This document shows, piece after piece, positions 1-8,672 of a DNA stretch of 64,000 bases (its first letter is position 1; each line of letters starts with the position of its first letter). The stretch spans positions 1-64,000 of the forward strand of contig CAZFLA010000002.1 in NCBI GenBank assembly GCA_964519405.1. Reading direction: 5' to 3'. The position numbers and the translations under genes are program-made. The notes under the pieces were generated by a model that worked only from the letters and a program-made list of their open reading frames with translations, was not told the DNA's origin and searched no databases. Source of the stretch: G963677485 sp964519405 (lineage in GTDB: Bacteria > Armatimonadota > HRBIN16).

Positions 1-4
1 AAAA

Positions 5-52
5 ACATCTAACCTGACCACTCGCGAACGCTGACATCTAACCCGACCACTC
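5..52. repeat. Short direct repeat, two copies
   Basis: Two near-identical 19-base copies (acatctaacctgaccactc at 5-23; acatctaacccgaccactc at 34-52) differ at one base and are offset by 29 bases. They sit at the window edge, so the array may continue to the left. Function unknown; the neighbouring sequence is gene debris. Confidence 0.5.
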
Positions 53-58
53 ACCAAG

Positions 59-253
59 CTACCTCATCTCTTTCTCAATAAGCGCCAGTGCAATCCGCAA
101 CGCCTTAACCCTCCTATCACCGTTCAGTTCGTCAACTGCGTTTTGAAGAAGCTCCAACAATTCCCGACCATGATAACCACGAATCTCGGCTATTTCTTTT
201 CTGTAATCCGCTAAAATCCTGCACCTGCTCAATAATTTTATCAAGAGCTTCAT
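59..253 (-). pseudogene. Fragment of a GHKL-type ATPase N-terminus
   Basis: The 64-residue open frame contains GYHGRELLELLQNAVDEL. This resembles the N-box (E-x-x-Q-N-x-x-D) that opens large GHKL/sacsin-like ATPases, where a GRELLELLQNADDA-like stretch is typical. Nothing of the following ATP-lid or G-boxes is present: after this motif the frame runs into an unrelated basic tail and stops. The start of the frame lies inside the neighbouring small gene fragment (132-437) in another frame. It therefore reads as a piece of a gene joined to other debris rather than a functional gene. The family link rests on one motif and is tentative. Confidence 0.3.
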
Positions 254-437
254 AGTCGTTTAAAGCATTTGTATCCGGGAATTCTGCCTCAAACGCCTTT
301 CCGCAATCCATTTCGAATCCGAGAGCGAAGCATTCATCCCCAAAGCCTTCTCCAACCTCATATTCTTTTGTGCTCGAATTGCGGTACTTCTCAAACCAAC
401 GTATCGCAAATTCATGAATTTCTTTATTTGCCGCCAT
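132..437 (-). pseudogene. 5' part of a small conserved protein, broken at its 3' end
   Basis: The first ~75 residues (MAANKEIHEFAIRWFEKYR..., then DECFALGFEMDCG and NDYEALDKIIEQVQD) have the look of a real soluble acidic protein. An AGGAGGC ribosome-binding site lies just upstream on the minus strand (the complement of gcctcct at 444-450). After about codon 78 the composition changes abruptly to a Ser/Arg/Trp-rich tail. At the same point another frame (59-253) takes on protein-like character. The simplest reading is a deletion or fusion that removed the 3' part of the gene. I do not recognise a function. Confidence 0.35.
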
Positions 438-529
438 GGGAATGCCTCCTCTCTATAGTTTTAGCATCCGAAAACTTCGAAACCCTTAATTTGTCATATT
501 AAAAGAGATCCGTGTTTTTCAAGCCATGA

Positions 530-1375
530 AATCAAAAACGGCCTGTCATTATTCGCCGGGACTTCAAACCACTGCGAACAAAGGCGATATTGCACACCTC
601 TTATCAACGCAACAAAGATGCTCGGTTTATCATGAACTGCGGAGACCTCGTTGAGGTTGGCCAGTCGTATGCCCACTGGATTGAATGGTATAAAAGCGCG
701 GCGGGTGTCATCGACACCATTCCAGAGATGGCCATACAAGGCAACCACGAAACCTACCCAGCAGACAAAAACAGACGCGCCAACAAGCCGTTGTACTGGC
801 TGAACCAGTTCGCACTGCCCCAAAATGGGCCAGTAGGCCTTAAGGAACAAGTCTATTCGTTCACCTATGGCAATGTGCATATCGCCGTTCTCGATAGTCA
901 GCAAGATGAGGAAAGCCCGAAGTTCGGTGACATCCTTGAAGCGCAGAAGCAGTGGCTAGAGGCCGACCTGGCCAGTTCCAAATCGCGATGGAAAATTGTG
1001 TGTTTCCACAAAACACCGTATGACATAAAGAGATCGCGGAACAACCCCACCATCAAACAGGCCTTTTGCCCGATCATCGAACGGCACCATGTTGATATCG
1101 TGTTCAACAGGCACGATCATGGCGTTGCCTACACCTATCCGATGTCAAACGACATGGCTATGCCAAGCTCCGCTCAGGGCACTATCTACTACATTGTGGG
1201 ACGCAGCGGAGCCAAGTCATATCCCGACTTGGAGAAAAAGAAAGAAGATGCCTTCTTTTATGATCCCCAGGATCAACCAAACTACATCACAGTCGAGGTT
1301 GATGACAGAAGATTTACTGTGAGGGCATTTAAGCAGGATGGCCATCTGATCGACACGCTAACCATCAATAAGTAA
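530..1375 (+). pseudogene. N-terminally truncated calcineurin-like metallophosphoesterase
   Basis: The frame is open from 530, just after an in-frame TGA at 527, to the stop at 1375. It encodes the C-terminal two thirds of a purple-acid-phosphatase-like metallophosphoesterase. Metal-site motifs visible are GDLVEVG, GNHE and a late HDH (normally GHDH, here RHDH). The family's N-terminal fibronectin-like domain, signal peptide and first D-x-H/Q metal motif are missing. No ATG with a ribosome-binding site begins the frame; the first usable codon is a TTG at 590. Without the first metal ligands the product should be inactive, so I call a pseudogene. The neighbouring debris at 59-590 supports a deletion end-point here. 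Confidence 0.65.
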
Positions 1376-1397
1376 TCCAACGTAAAACTATGGTGAA

Positions 1398-1435
1398 ATG
1401 CAGTTTCCAACGAGAGTGTTCGTTGTAAACTGCAT
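1398..1435. terminator. Long stem-loop between converging genes
   Basis: An inverted repeat: atgcagttt (1398-1406) pairs with aaactgcat (1427-1435), and inside it caacga (1408-1413) pairs with tcgttg (1420-1425) around a six-base loop. It lies between the stop of the metallophosphoesterase remnant and the stop of the converging gene at 1447. It could serve as a terminator in both directions, although there is no strong U-tract. Confidence 0.55.
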
Positions 1436-1446
1436 CACTAGTGCTT

Positions 1447-2526
1447 CTATCTGGGCATTCGGTCGTCTCGAATCACTTTGAAATATTGATCTGCGTCTTT
1501 AGCCAACGGCTTACTGAAGGTTGCAATTCCGCATTTCCCGGCACCTTGCGGATAGTAGGCACAGTTTGATTCGCCGGCGAAGATAAACCTATACTTGGCC
1601 GACAACTGCCCCATAGTCTTCCACTGTTCCGCGAACTGCTGAGGCGTTTGCCAGCTCATATGCCCATTCTTGCCATCGTATATACCGGCACCATGCCCAA
1701 TTCCACACTTGTGCATCCAATAAAGCTGGTCTTCCATGGCTAGCTGCGTGGCGGCATTCACTTCACCGTGAAGCTTTATGATCTCCACAGGGTCTTTCCA
1801 CTGGTAATCGCATTCGGTGAGGATTGTCACGCCCTGATCGGGTTTTGTGCTGACCAAGCCGTTCACAAACACTCCCCAGTTGCCGTAAATGTGATACCCA
1901 CCCGGGGCATTCTTAAGGTCAACGTAGGCACCTTCAGGATAGATGATAATATCAGCCTTCGGAAACTCCGACAGAATGGCATCCATGATATCCACACCGG
2001 CTTTGCGGATGATCTGGCGTAATGCATCTCGCTGATCTGCAGGGTATTTGTCGGGATCCCATATGGCCGGGAAATACGGCTCAGTGTCTATCGCCACACC
2101 CCTGCAGTCGGACTGTTTCGCTATTCGTGCCATAGCCCGGAATGTGTCTACAATGCACTGAACCTGCTTCGCATCAAACCAGCTAAATGTGTCACCGGCC
2201 ATATTCGCATTCACGAAATTCGCAGTGATGCCGGCTTTGCGCAGCGCAGCGACCGTTTCAGGAAGTTCAGCATATAGGGTGTTTACTTTATCGACACCGC
2301 TGTCCCAACGCACAGGGCCGCCATCACGCTGGTTAACGAAACAAAACAAAAAGCCGTCAATGCCTTTTACGTCGTGCCAACTCTTTGCGTTGGTTCTCAA
2401 ATCGTGGAAGTCGGTGTAGGTCCATATCAGCGTTTCAGGAGCTTGTGCTTGCGGGGCTGCGGCTACAAAACCGCTGAACTGCATCAGTGCAGCAAGAAAA
2501 GTCATCCAACTACGATAGTTTGGCAT
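1447..2526 (-). CDS. Secreted glycosidase-like TIM-barrel protein, function unknown
   Basis: A 359-residue protein with an N-terminal signal peptide (hydrophobic stretch ~8-24 ending AAA-P-Q). The mature part has the alternating pattern of a TIM barrel, with candidate strand motifs GIDGFLFCFV, GITANFVNANM, GVAIDTEPY (acidic pair at a strand end, a plausible catalytic site), IIIYPEGAY and GAGIYDG. The ATG at 2526 follows a GAGG site (aatGAGGttggttaATG). It is exported and lies beside another secreted glycosidase-like gene, so polysaccharide or glycan breakdown is likely, but the exact family is not recognised. It is transcribed toward the stem-loop at 1398-1435. Confidence 0.6.
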   Translation of the reverse strand: MPNYRSWMTFLAALMQFSGFVAAAPQAQAPETLIWTYTDFHDLRTNAKSWHDVKGIDGFLFCFVNQRDGGPVRWDSGVDKVNTLYAELPETVAALRKAGITANFVNANMAGDTFSWFDAKQVQCIVDTFRAMARIAKQSDCRGVAIDTEPYFPAIWDPDKYPADQRDALRQIIRKAGVDIMDAILSEFPKADIIIYPEGAYVDLKNAPGGYHIYGNWGVFVNGLVSTKPDQGVTILTECDYQWKDPVEIIKLHGEVNAATQLAMEDQLYWMHKCGIGHGAGIYDGKNGHMSWQTPQQFAEQWKTMGQLSAKYRFIFAGESNCAYYPQGAGKCGIATFSKPLAKDADQYFKVIRDDRMPR

Positions 2527-2608
2527 TAACCAACCTCATTGATGTTGTGAAAGTTAATAGCAGCTATGACAAAAAAGTGACCGGTAGAATCTAGCGTCAT
2601 TCAAAAGT

Positions 2609-2649
2609 AAAAACCCCCCTCCAGGGCGGAATAATCCGCCCTGGAGGGG
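2609..2649 (-). terminator. Rho-independent terminator
   Basis: A perfect 15-bp stem (cccctccagggcgga 2616-2630; tccgccctggagggg 2635-2649) with a four-base loop, followed on the minus strand by a run of Ts (the complement of A at 2609-2613). It ends transcription of the gene at 2656-4827, whose stop codon is only seven bases away. Confidence 0.9.
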
Positions 2650-2655
2650 CGCTAT

Positions 2656-4827
2656 CTACTTAACTTGGTAGCGATAGTTGAAGCGAGCATTCGGAGCGGT
2701 ATCACCATCCTCAAGCAGCTCGATGATATCGCCGGTTTTCAGAGCGTTATCCACCCACTTGAAGTCAATAGCTAATCCCGTATCCGACAAGCCGATGCCC
2801 AGCAGATTTCTAGGGATTTGCACCATCAGTTCTTTACCAGCAAGTTCAATCTTGACCTTACCAACTGACTGCCAATTCCAACCGCCATTACTGCGCTCCA
2901 GTCCCACAGAAAGCCCATCGCTCTCTTTCGTGACCTGACCATTGAGGCGGTAGTCATAACCACACCATCCGTTTGTGTGGTTCTTGTCGGTATCGAGATA
3001 CAACTGCATCCATCCCCAAGCACCCTCAGGTGAGGTGATGTCATTTTTGCAGCGCACATAGAAGCTGATGTTCTGAGGGTCGCGGCTTACCTTGGCAACC
3101 ACTATGTCGTTGCGTCCGGTGTCATTGGTGTAGGTCATGAATGAGTGATAACCCAAATGGTTGCGATGCTCCACATCACCGATGTCATCACGGTATTCCG
3201 GCGTAACATCGCTCCACTGGCTGAAGTCGCCAGTCAGCGATATGGCCTTGGCGGTACCAGCTGTGGGGATTGATCGTGCACCCTTGAACTGGCGGGCATA
3301 GCTCACAAACTGATAGTAGTAATCATCGCCGAAACCACCCCGCATGGGTTCGATGTCTCGGCTATGTTCAATATCAAACAGGTCCACAAACTGAACTTGC
3401 CCTTTGCTGTTCGCAAAGCGCTGAGCAATCCATTCGTTCCATCCGGTAACAAACACATACTGAGGGTCAACGTCAAGTGCACGCTTCCACTGTTCGGAGA
3501 AGTTCAAACCAAGTTCGGTTTGACTGTAGTCTTTAGGCAATTTGCCATCATGGTAGCTTCGTCCATGTGAGCGTGGATTCGACATGGCATCAAGCTTGCC
3601 GTCTGCAGCGTTTTGAGCAACACCTACGGTCATCTGCTCTTTTTCGCCTTTGGAATTCATGAACACGTGCTGAGGATATACTTCAAGCCAGCCCCACTGA
3701 TTGACATTATCCGGACCAGTAAAGTAACTAGGAATCGGCTTGCGTGCTGTAAAGAAGCTGCGGATCTTCATCGCCTCGTCATTGACGGGGATCACTCGGA
3801 ATACCCTATCGAGTGCGGTTGTCTTAGCACTAGCTGTCGCTTTGCCATCTTTATACACATCACCCGTATTGCTCCACCAGCCGATAGTGCCCACCGGGTT
3901 TGATATCTGCATGGTATATGTGCCGGCCGGTTCTGGCTGCTCCAGCTTGAGCATCACCATAGAGTTGTCGCTAATGTTTTTGAAGGACTGTTTAGCCACC
4001 ATCTGACCGTTGCTGCGGAACAGCTTCATAGTGCAGCCCGATCCCTTGGCGCTCCAAGTAGGTAAGCTACCAGCCACCGCGGTGAAGGGTTCGTTGGCTT
4101 TGAATGTCTGACCTAATGCTTGGCCCTTTTCTAACCGATCTGGCAGATTTTGAGCACTATTGCCAAAGCCACCCATCACAGCATTAAGATCAGCCATGAT
4201 CAAAGGCTTACCGTCGATTTTGTACCATAAATCCTCATATAGACCTTTGCTGTACAGATCATTCCACACATCTTTAACAGCAATAGTGGGATCTCCAAAC
4301 GGGCTCAGGAATGCGATCTGCGGGGTATCGCCGCCTTCGGCTCGCACTTCCGAAAACGCCTTGAGCAGTGCCATGTAGAAGGGCTTATAAGTCCATGTGT
4401 TTGATGTATCAAACACAATCAGGTCAACACCGGCATCTGTCAGCATCTGAGCATGCTTCTTCAGCACCCATGGGTCATCAACCTTGTAATAGCCAAAACG
4501 AGGCTCGCCCCAATAGTGAAACGCCCCTTCTTTACCCCATAAAGGGCTATCTGGTTTGTTTACCGCATCCGCATCCTGTTTTAGTATCTTCGTAATATCA
4601 TGAGGTCCACTATATGCATGGGTATCCATCCACAGGAAGTAGAACATGGCGATTTTTTTCTGGGTGCGCGGTGCACTCACCTTAGGGTAGTTCGGCAATT
4701 CGCGGTTCAACCCATCGGTTGCCACCCACGTGTCGCTGTAGGTATCCCAATTTCCCCCACTTTGCGCGAAAGATATGGAGTTAAGCGCCGTTAAGGCAGC
4801 CAAACACACTCCGAGCTGCTTCCACAT
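2656..4827 (-). CDS. Secreted GH99-like glycosidase with C-terminal carbohydrate-binding-like domain
   Basis: A 723-residue protein with a signal peptide (1-21, ending SFA-QS). The N-terminal part (~50-200 and ~350-500) resembles the GH99/GH71-like 'endomannanase-type' barrels: KIAMFYFLWMD near the start, VDLIVFDTSNTW, then ALDVDPQYVFVTGWNEWIAQR late, typical of the GWNEW signature in this group. A beta-sandwich (~235-330: QTFKANEPFTAVAGS to TYTMQISNP) is inserted between barrel parts. The C-terminal ~170 residues (DFSQWSDVTPEYRDD, YVRCKNDIT, WMQLYLDTD) resemble CBM9-like/DOMON-like domains. A strong terminator follows. Likely role: cleavage of extracellular polysaccharide; substrate unknown. 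Confidence 0.7.
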   Translation of the reverse strand: MWKQLGVCLAALTALNSISFAQSGGNWDTYSDTWVATDGLNRELPNYPKVSAPRTQKKIAMFYFLWMDTHAYSGPHDITKILKQDADAVNKPDSPLWGKEGAFHYWGEPRFGYYKVDDPWVLKKHAQMLTDAGVDLIVFDTSNTWTYKPFYMALLKAFSEVRAEGGDTPQIAFLSPFGDPTIAVKDVWNDLYSKGLYEDLWYKIDGKPLIMADLNAVMGGFGNSAQNLPDRLEKGQALGQTFKANEPFTAVAGSLPTWSAKGSGCTMKLFRSNGQMVAKQSFKNISDNSMVMLKLEQPEPAGTYTMQISNPVGTIGWWSNTGDVYKDGKATASAKTTALDRVFRVIPVNDEAMKIRSFFTARKPIPSYFTGPDNVNQWGWLEVYPQHVFMNSKGEKEQMTVGVAQNAADGKLDAMSNPRSHGRSYHDGKLPKDYSQTELGLNFSEQWKRALDVDPQYVFVTGWNEWIAQRFANSKGQVQFVDLFDIEHSRDIEPMRGGFGDDYYYQFVSYARQFKGARSIPTAGTAKAISLTGDFSQWSDVTPEYRDDIGDVEHRNHLGYHSFMTYTNDTGRNDIVVAKVSRDPQNISFYVRCKNDITSPEGAWGWMQLYLDTDKNHTNGWCGYDYRLNGQVTKESDGLSVGLERSNGGWNWQSVGKVKIELAGKELMVQIPRNLLGIGLSDTGLAIDFKWVDNALKTGDIIELLEDGDTAPNARFNYRYQVK

Positions 4828-4944
4828 AGAATTACATTCCTCCTGAAGTTTTTCCGATCAGGTCACATCCCTGTTGAGTTCATTATAACTGGTCGCCACC
4901 GCTTCATCACTGAAGTGTAAGGGCCGATATACATAATCACTAAA

Positions 4945-5837
4945 TCATGGGTATACAACAGACTGAAGCTGTGGGTCCCACATATCCTCTGCACCGCTGC
5001 CTGTAACAACACCCAACTTGTTGAGCAACACGCCGGCAAGGATGGGGTTATATCTCTTAAGCATCAGTTGCTGCTGCCTGTGATCTTCGCACCAGGTCTG
5101 TTCAATCCGCAGGGTTTTTACGTGACCATCGACAAACAGCCAGTTACTTTTACCAAGATGGTACACAGCAGGAGCGTTAGCAGGCATTGGCGGATGAGCG
5201 GAGGCCGCTCCCTCGCTAAAGTAGATGCTTCCATTTCGGTCTACCCAGCCGTCTTTGCGCTGGGCCGCCTCATATATCAAGATCACCATGGAAGGATTAG
5301 GTAAACAGCCAATCGCAGCACCTTCGAAATATCCCACACAAGGATGAGTGGAATTACCGCAATGGCACGAGCCCGGGCTAGTGATCGCCTGCCCAGGATG
5401 CCCCATCCGCAGGTAATCATTCATCACGTAGTTTTGACCAGGGGAGTAGACATGGTCTTTGCCGGGAATGGCGTAGGTGCAGCTCCAGAGGTTGGTGGTG
5501 GGGTTGTTTGTTCGGGTGCGGACATACGGGAATATACCGCCGATATCCTTGTTCATTCCAGGAGCAGCCGACTGCACCCAGCCGTTTTCTGGGCTTTCGC
5601 AAACTCCTGCGGCGTTGTATTCCATTCGTCCGCCAGGCGTCGGCAACGTGTCATCATAATCGGCAGCATATAGCCCGAAGGCGCATCCTATCTGCTGCAG
5701 ATTCGCTTGACACTTGGTACGAATTGCCGCCCCTCGCGCCTCGTGCAACGCAGGCGCCAAAATGGCGACCAGAATCACGATGATCGTAATCACGATCAAC
5801 AATTCAATAAGAGTTAATGCCGCTCGGTACGCCCCAT
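4945..5837 (-). CDS. DUF1559-type prepilin-like protein, apparent frameshift in the leader
   Basis: Type IV pilin/pseudopilin-like protein. The leader and first helix read AALTLIELLIVITIIVILVAILAPAL, followed by the DUF1559 pattern (KCQANLQQIG, YAADYDDTLP, and a late FVDGHVKTL motif). The frame is open from about 5850, but no start codon fits it. An AGGAGG site (complement of 5845-5850) lies 7 bases before an ATG at 5837-5835 whose frame ends after seven codons. If the G-run (plus-strand CCCC at 5832-5835) had one more base, that ATG would read MGAYRAALTLIELL directly into the gene. I therefore place the start at 5837 and treat the gene as frameshifted, either as a sequencing error or a real mutation. 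Proteins of this type are common in multicopy in Armatimonadota and Planctomycetota. Confidence 0.75.
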
Positions 5838-5859
5838 ACAGGCACCTCCTGACAAATGC

Positions 5860-6198
5860 CTACAGAACGATATCACCTCGTTCTTCGGTACGAACACGTA
5901 TGGAGTCCAATACAGGAATTATAAAGATTTTGCCGTCACCGGGTTCACCGGTTCTTGCGAAATGCAGCAAAGTTTCAATGATAGCATCGACTGCATCATC
6001 ACACACAACCATATCAATCTGCACTTTAGGAGGAAGGTATACAGTATAGTCTGCTCCGCGAAAACTCTCGCGGGCCTCTGCATGGCTTCCACATCCGCGC
6101 ACATCAGTAACGGTCATGCCCACCACTCCCGCTTCACTTAACGCCATCTTAACTTCGTCAAGCTTCAACGGGCGTATGATGCATTGGATTCGTTTCAT
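5860..6198 (-). CDS. glnB: PII nitrogen-regulatory protein
   Basis: A 112-residue protein of normal PII length. MKRIQCIIRPLKL opens the fold, and PGDGKIFIIPVLDSIRVRTEERG matches the C-terminal PII signature. PII proteins bind ATP/ADP and 2-oxoglutarate and control nitrogen enzymes and ammonium channels. The T-loop is unusual: Tyr51 (the uridylylation site in enterobacteria) and Lys58 are kept. Residues 38-46 read SHAEARESF instead of RQKGHTELY, which replaces Gln39 (ligand to Mg and 2-oxoglutarate) by His and Tyr46 by Phe. No amtB or glnA is adjacent. The symbol is used in the broad sense; it could equally be a GlnK. Confidence 0.88.
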   Translation of the reverse strand: MKRIQCIIRPLKLDEVKMALSEAGVVGMTVTDVRGCGSHAEARESFRGADYTVYLPPKVQIDMVVCDDAVDAIIETLLHFARTGEPGDGKIFIIPVLDSIRVRTEERGDIVL

Positions 6199-6272
6199 AC
6201 AGTATCGTTACTCCACCATTGGTTGTAGTCGGGCGATTTCTGTCACTGCCCATACAGCATTGTACCTGAATC

Positions 6273-6311
6273 AACGCATCCCGCTGCCATAATCAGACAT
6301 CGGGATGCGTT
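6273..6311 (-). terminator. Possible terminator stem-loop
   Basis: aacgcatcccg (6273-6283) pairs with cgggatgcgtt (6301-6311), an 11-bp stem with a 17-base loop. It lies 32 bases past the stop of the acyltransferase gene. There is no U-tract, so its role is uncertain. Confidence 0.4.
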
Positions 6312-6342
6312 TAGAAAGTAGACCGCTCGCAAACGGGCACCC

Positions 6343-7359
6343 TTATCTGGCCCCTAATAGTAAAACCCGGTAAACCCGGCTGCGAGGCTGCAGCCACTTA
6401 TGCACCGATCCAATAAGTATGATGCAGATGGCACAGATCACCCAAGCTACGATCAAAAACGGGATCCCGGTAACATACTGCTGTGCCTTGAGCCCTAGCG
6501 CTTCAGCGATGATATTGTGCAGCAGATACACCGGCAGGCTGACTTCACCCATCCAGACGGCTATCTTGCTCAGCTTGCTGCTCTGCAGCCATTCGCCGGT
6601 TCCGCACATCGCTAAACATCCGGCCACTGCGATGACATACCGCAGAGGACGCAGATCATATTCCGCTACTTTTGCGGCTTCACAACACACCTGCGTTATC
6701 ATCAGCAGAATGGCGGGCACCCATAACCACATGTTGTATTTGTTGAATGGCAAAGATGGTTTGAATTTCCACGCATACCAGCCCATAGCCACAAAGGGCA
6801 GCAAGAACACCACTTTACGCGTATACAGCAAGTTATCTCCGCGAATAAAAAATGCTGCTAAACACAAACCAAGCAGCAGACCTTTTTCGCCCAGCAACTT
6901 GCGAAGTATCAAGAAGATCGCAGTGACTTCAAAAAGGACATAAAGGTACCACAGCGGCGGATCTGGTGTTTGTATGGGATACAGCAGCAGATTTTTCCAC
7001 ACTTCTGGATGAACCAATGCTCGATGCTGAAGGTTATTTCGTTCGGCAAATATCACCAAGTAGATCATTTGAGCTACGGTGTACGGGACTAAAAGATGTT
7101 TTGCTCTGCGTTTTATCAGCGACCAAACACCATTCCAACCTTGCGATACCCCGTGTTTTTGGTAACTATAGTAGGCCAAATACCCTGAAAGAAATGCAAA
7201 GACCGGCATATTGTACTGATCTGTGAAATGAATAAAGTTCTCATAAAACTGCGGGAAATGAGCTCTATCGCCGATGTGCTGCATGATGACAAATAACATA
7301 GCGAGTGCTTTAGCACAGTTTATAGAGGCACTGGGAAGCTTGTAAGACGAACTCTCCAT
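6343..7359 (-). CDS. Membrane acyltransferase, acyltransferase-3 family
   Basis: A 338-residue polytopic protein with about ten hydrophobic segments. The start (INCAKALAMLFVIMQHIGD) matches the first helix and conserved His of the acyltransferase-3 family. It is followed by NMPVFAFLSGYLAYYS (family motif PxFxFxSGY) and RRAKHLLVPYTVAQ. These enzymes move acetyl or other acyl groups onto exported sugars such as O-antigen or exopolysaccharide. The ATG at 7359 has only a weak GGGGTGG site. It is the last gene before the kinase/FHA cluster and is probably transcribed on its own. The substrate cannot be told from sequence. Confidence 0.8.
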   Translation of the reverse strand: MESSSYKLPSASINCAKALAMLFVIMQHIGDRAHFPQFYENFIHFTDQYNMPVFAFLSGYLAYYSYQKHGVSQGWNGVWSLIKRRAKHLLVPYTVAQMIYLVIFAERNNLQHRALVHPEVWKNLLLYPIQTPDPPLWYLYVLFEVTAIFLILRKLLGEKGLLLGLCLAAFFIRGDNLLYTRKVVFLLPFVAMGWYAWKFKPSLPFNKYNMWLWVPAILLMITQVCCEAAKVAEYDLRPLRYVIAVAGCLAMCGTGEWLQSSKLSKIAVWMGEVSLPVYLLHNIIAEALGLKAQQYVTGIPFLIVAWVICAICIILIGSVHKWLQPRSRVYRVLLLGAR

Positions 7360-7506
7360 GGCACCACCCCATCTGGAAAGACTTCACGGCGATGTGAATA
7401 GAATAAAATAAAATCGATACCTATGCGTGAATTTTACGGATCGGTGATTTAATATACTTGACTTTGAAGTTGATTACCACAGATGACTACGATTTTTCGT
7501 ACGTAA

Positions 7507-8025
7507 CTAATCAACAATATGGAAGGTAAATGGAGTAAGGCTGAGCACAACGATACTACCCTCATAAAGGGCAACTTCCGTGTTGGTATCGCCGTATATC
7601 TGTCCGTCCACTTTTATGAAGTTCGTCTTGCCTAGGTATTGGATATACCACTGGCCGTTTCGAGTAAAGAACTTGGCATGGACGCGTGATATCGCATCAA
7701 CGTCTGGCACATTCACAACACGTATGTCTGCCTGATCGCCTCGCCCGATGGTCTGACCATCTTGTAAATGCAGCATCACATTGGGATCAGAGACGAGTTC
7801 CAGAGAACACATATCAACCGTTTGGGAGGTTGTCTGCGTGTTGACGACTTTAGTAACACCTTCTGATTGGCTGCACTGAGGCTGCGCTTGAGGCTCGCTT
7901 GCAGGGATTACTTCATCCATCACCGACGGAGCCACTGTGCTGATATCCATCATACATTTGCGGCAGAACACATCAACCGCTGAATTTTGCTGACCACACC
8001 CAGGGCAAACTCTTACCGATGTCAT
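7507..8025 (-). CDS. Zinc-ribbon plus FHA-domain protein
   Basis: A 172-residue soluble protein. It has an N-terminal zinc ribbon (CPGC at 7-10, CRKC at 21-24), a Gln/Ser-rich linker (~40-70) and an FHA domain (~74-170) with the phosphothreonine-binding signatures IGRGD (Arg95) and SRVHA (Ser113, His116). FHA domains recognise pThr peptides. The ATG overlaps the stop of the radical-SAM gene in an ATGA, so translation is coupled. A longer frame to 8130 exists but lies inside the upstream gene and lacks a start context. It is the last gene of the kinase cluster. The four upstream kinases carry Thr-Arg-x-Val/Ile tails that are candidate ligands (inference). Confidence 0.88.
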   Translation of the reverse strand: MTSVRVCPGCGQQNSAVDVFCRKCMMDISTVAPSVMDEVIPASEPQAQPQCSQSEGVTKVVNTQTTSQTVDMCSLELVSDPNVMLHLQDGQTIGRGDQADIRVVNVPDVDAISRVHAKFFTRNGQWYIQYLGKTNFIKVDGQIYGDTNTEVALYEGSIVVLSLTPFTFHIVD

Positions 8026-8672
8026 AAAGAAGGACCTACTACTATTCCATGCTTGCGCATCATTTTTCGATATTGCTCTATGCTTCCGCGTTTGGGGATA
8101 CCAATAATCCGATATTCCACCGCACTGCACATTTGAACCTGAATTGGCCGTTGTTCAGGCCAAGCGATATCGGCTTTAGCATAGTTCGTCTGAGCTCGTT
8201 CTGACAGCAAAATCAACCGTTGATTGTCGGACCCGCGCCATTGCAGTGTATCCGTGTTGTCGATTTCGAAGGCTCCATCAACCAGTATATCGATGATATC
8301 CAATATTTGGCGATGAACGTCACCTAATTCGCGGAGTTCCTCAAGTGTATATCCGCTGTATACCATCACTTCAAGCTCCGGCAATGCCTGACGCAGCTGG
8401 TTGATCAACTCCAGCAGTGCTTCCGGCTGCTGCATGGGTTCACCACCCGATACCGTCAGTCCTGTATGCCCTACAAGCTCCGAGGCAAGATACCCAGCCA
8501 CTTCCGATATCGCAGTGGGTTCACCGTGCTCCCAAAGCTCAGGGGCGATACACCCCTTGCAGCGGCGCGTGCATCCGCGCAGCCAGATGACTACGCGCTC
8601 ACCAGGACCAAGCCCCTGCACATGGCTTGCTGATCCATCGATATCTATCACGCTAACATCTACTGCTGCCAT
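8022..8672 (-). CDS. Radical-SAM activase-like 4Fe-4S single-cluster protein
   Basis: A 216-residue protein with the radical-SAM cluster motif C-x3-C-x2-C (Cys34, 38, 41 in RGCTRRCKGC) and the SAM-binding GGEP (76-79). Its short length and layout match the NrdG/PflA-like activase group, which generate glycyl radicals on partner enzymes. No glycyl-radical enzyme or anaerobic ribonucleotide reductase lies in the window, so a role on another target is likely. Its start lies inside the end of the AAA+ gene (13-base overlap) and its stop overlaps the FHA gene start. This tight coupling of AAA+, radical-SAM and FHA genes argues for a shared function. The true substrate is unknown. Confidence 0.82.
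   Translation of the reverse strand: MAAVDVSVIDIDGSASHVQGLGPGERVVIWLRGCTRRCKGCIAPELWEHGEPTAISEVAGYLASELVGHTGLTVSGGEPMQQPEALLELINQLRQALPELEVMVYSGYTLEELRELGDVHRQILDIIDILVDGAFEIDNTDTLQWRGSDNQRLILLSERAQTNYAKADIAWPEQRPIQVQMCSAVEYRIIGIPKRGSIEQYRKMMRKHGIVVGPSL

Noticed and set aside
494..904. Minus-strand open frame of 136 codons
   Set aside because: Most of it is antisense to the metallophosphoesterase remnant. Only its last ~30 codons look protein-like, probably as debris; no intact gene.
5860..6198. PII protein lacking the uridylylation tyrosine
   Set aside because: At first the Phe in ESFRG looked like a lost Tyr51, but counting shows it is position 46; Tyr51 in RGADY is present.
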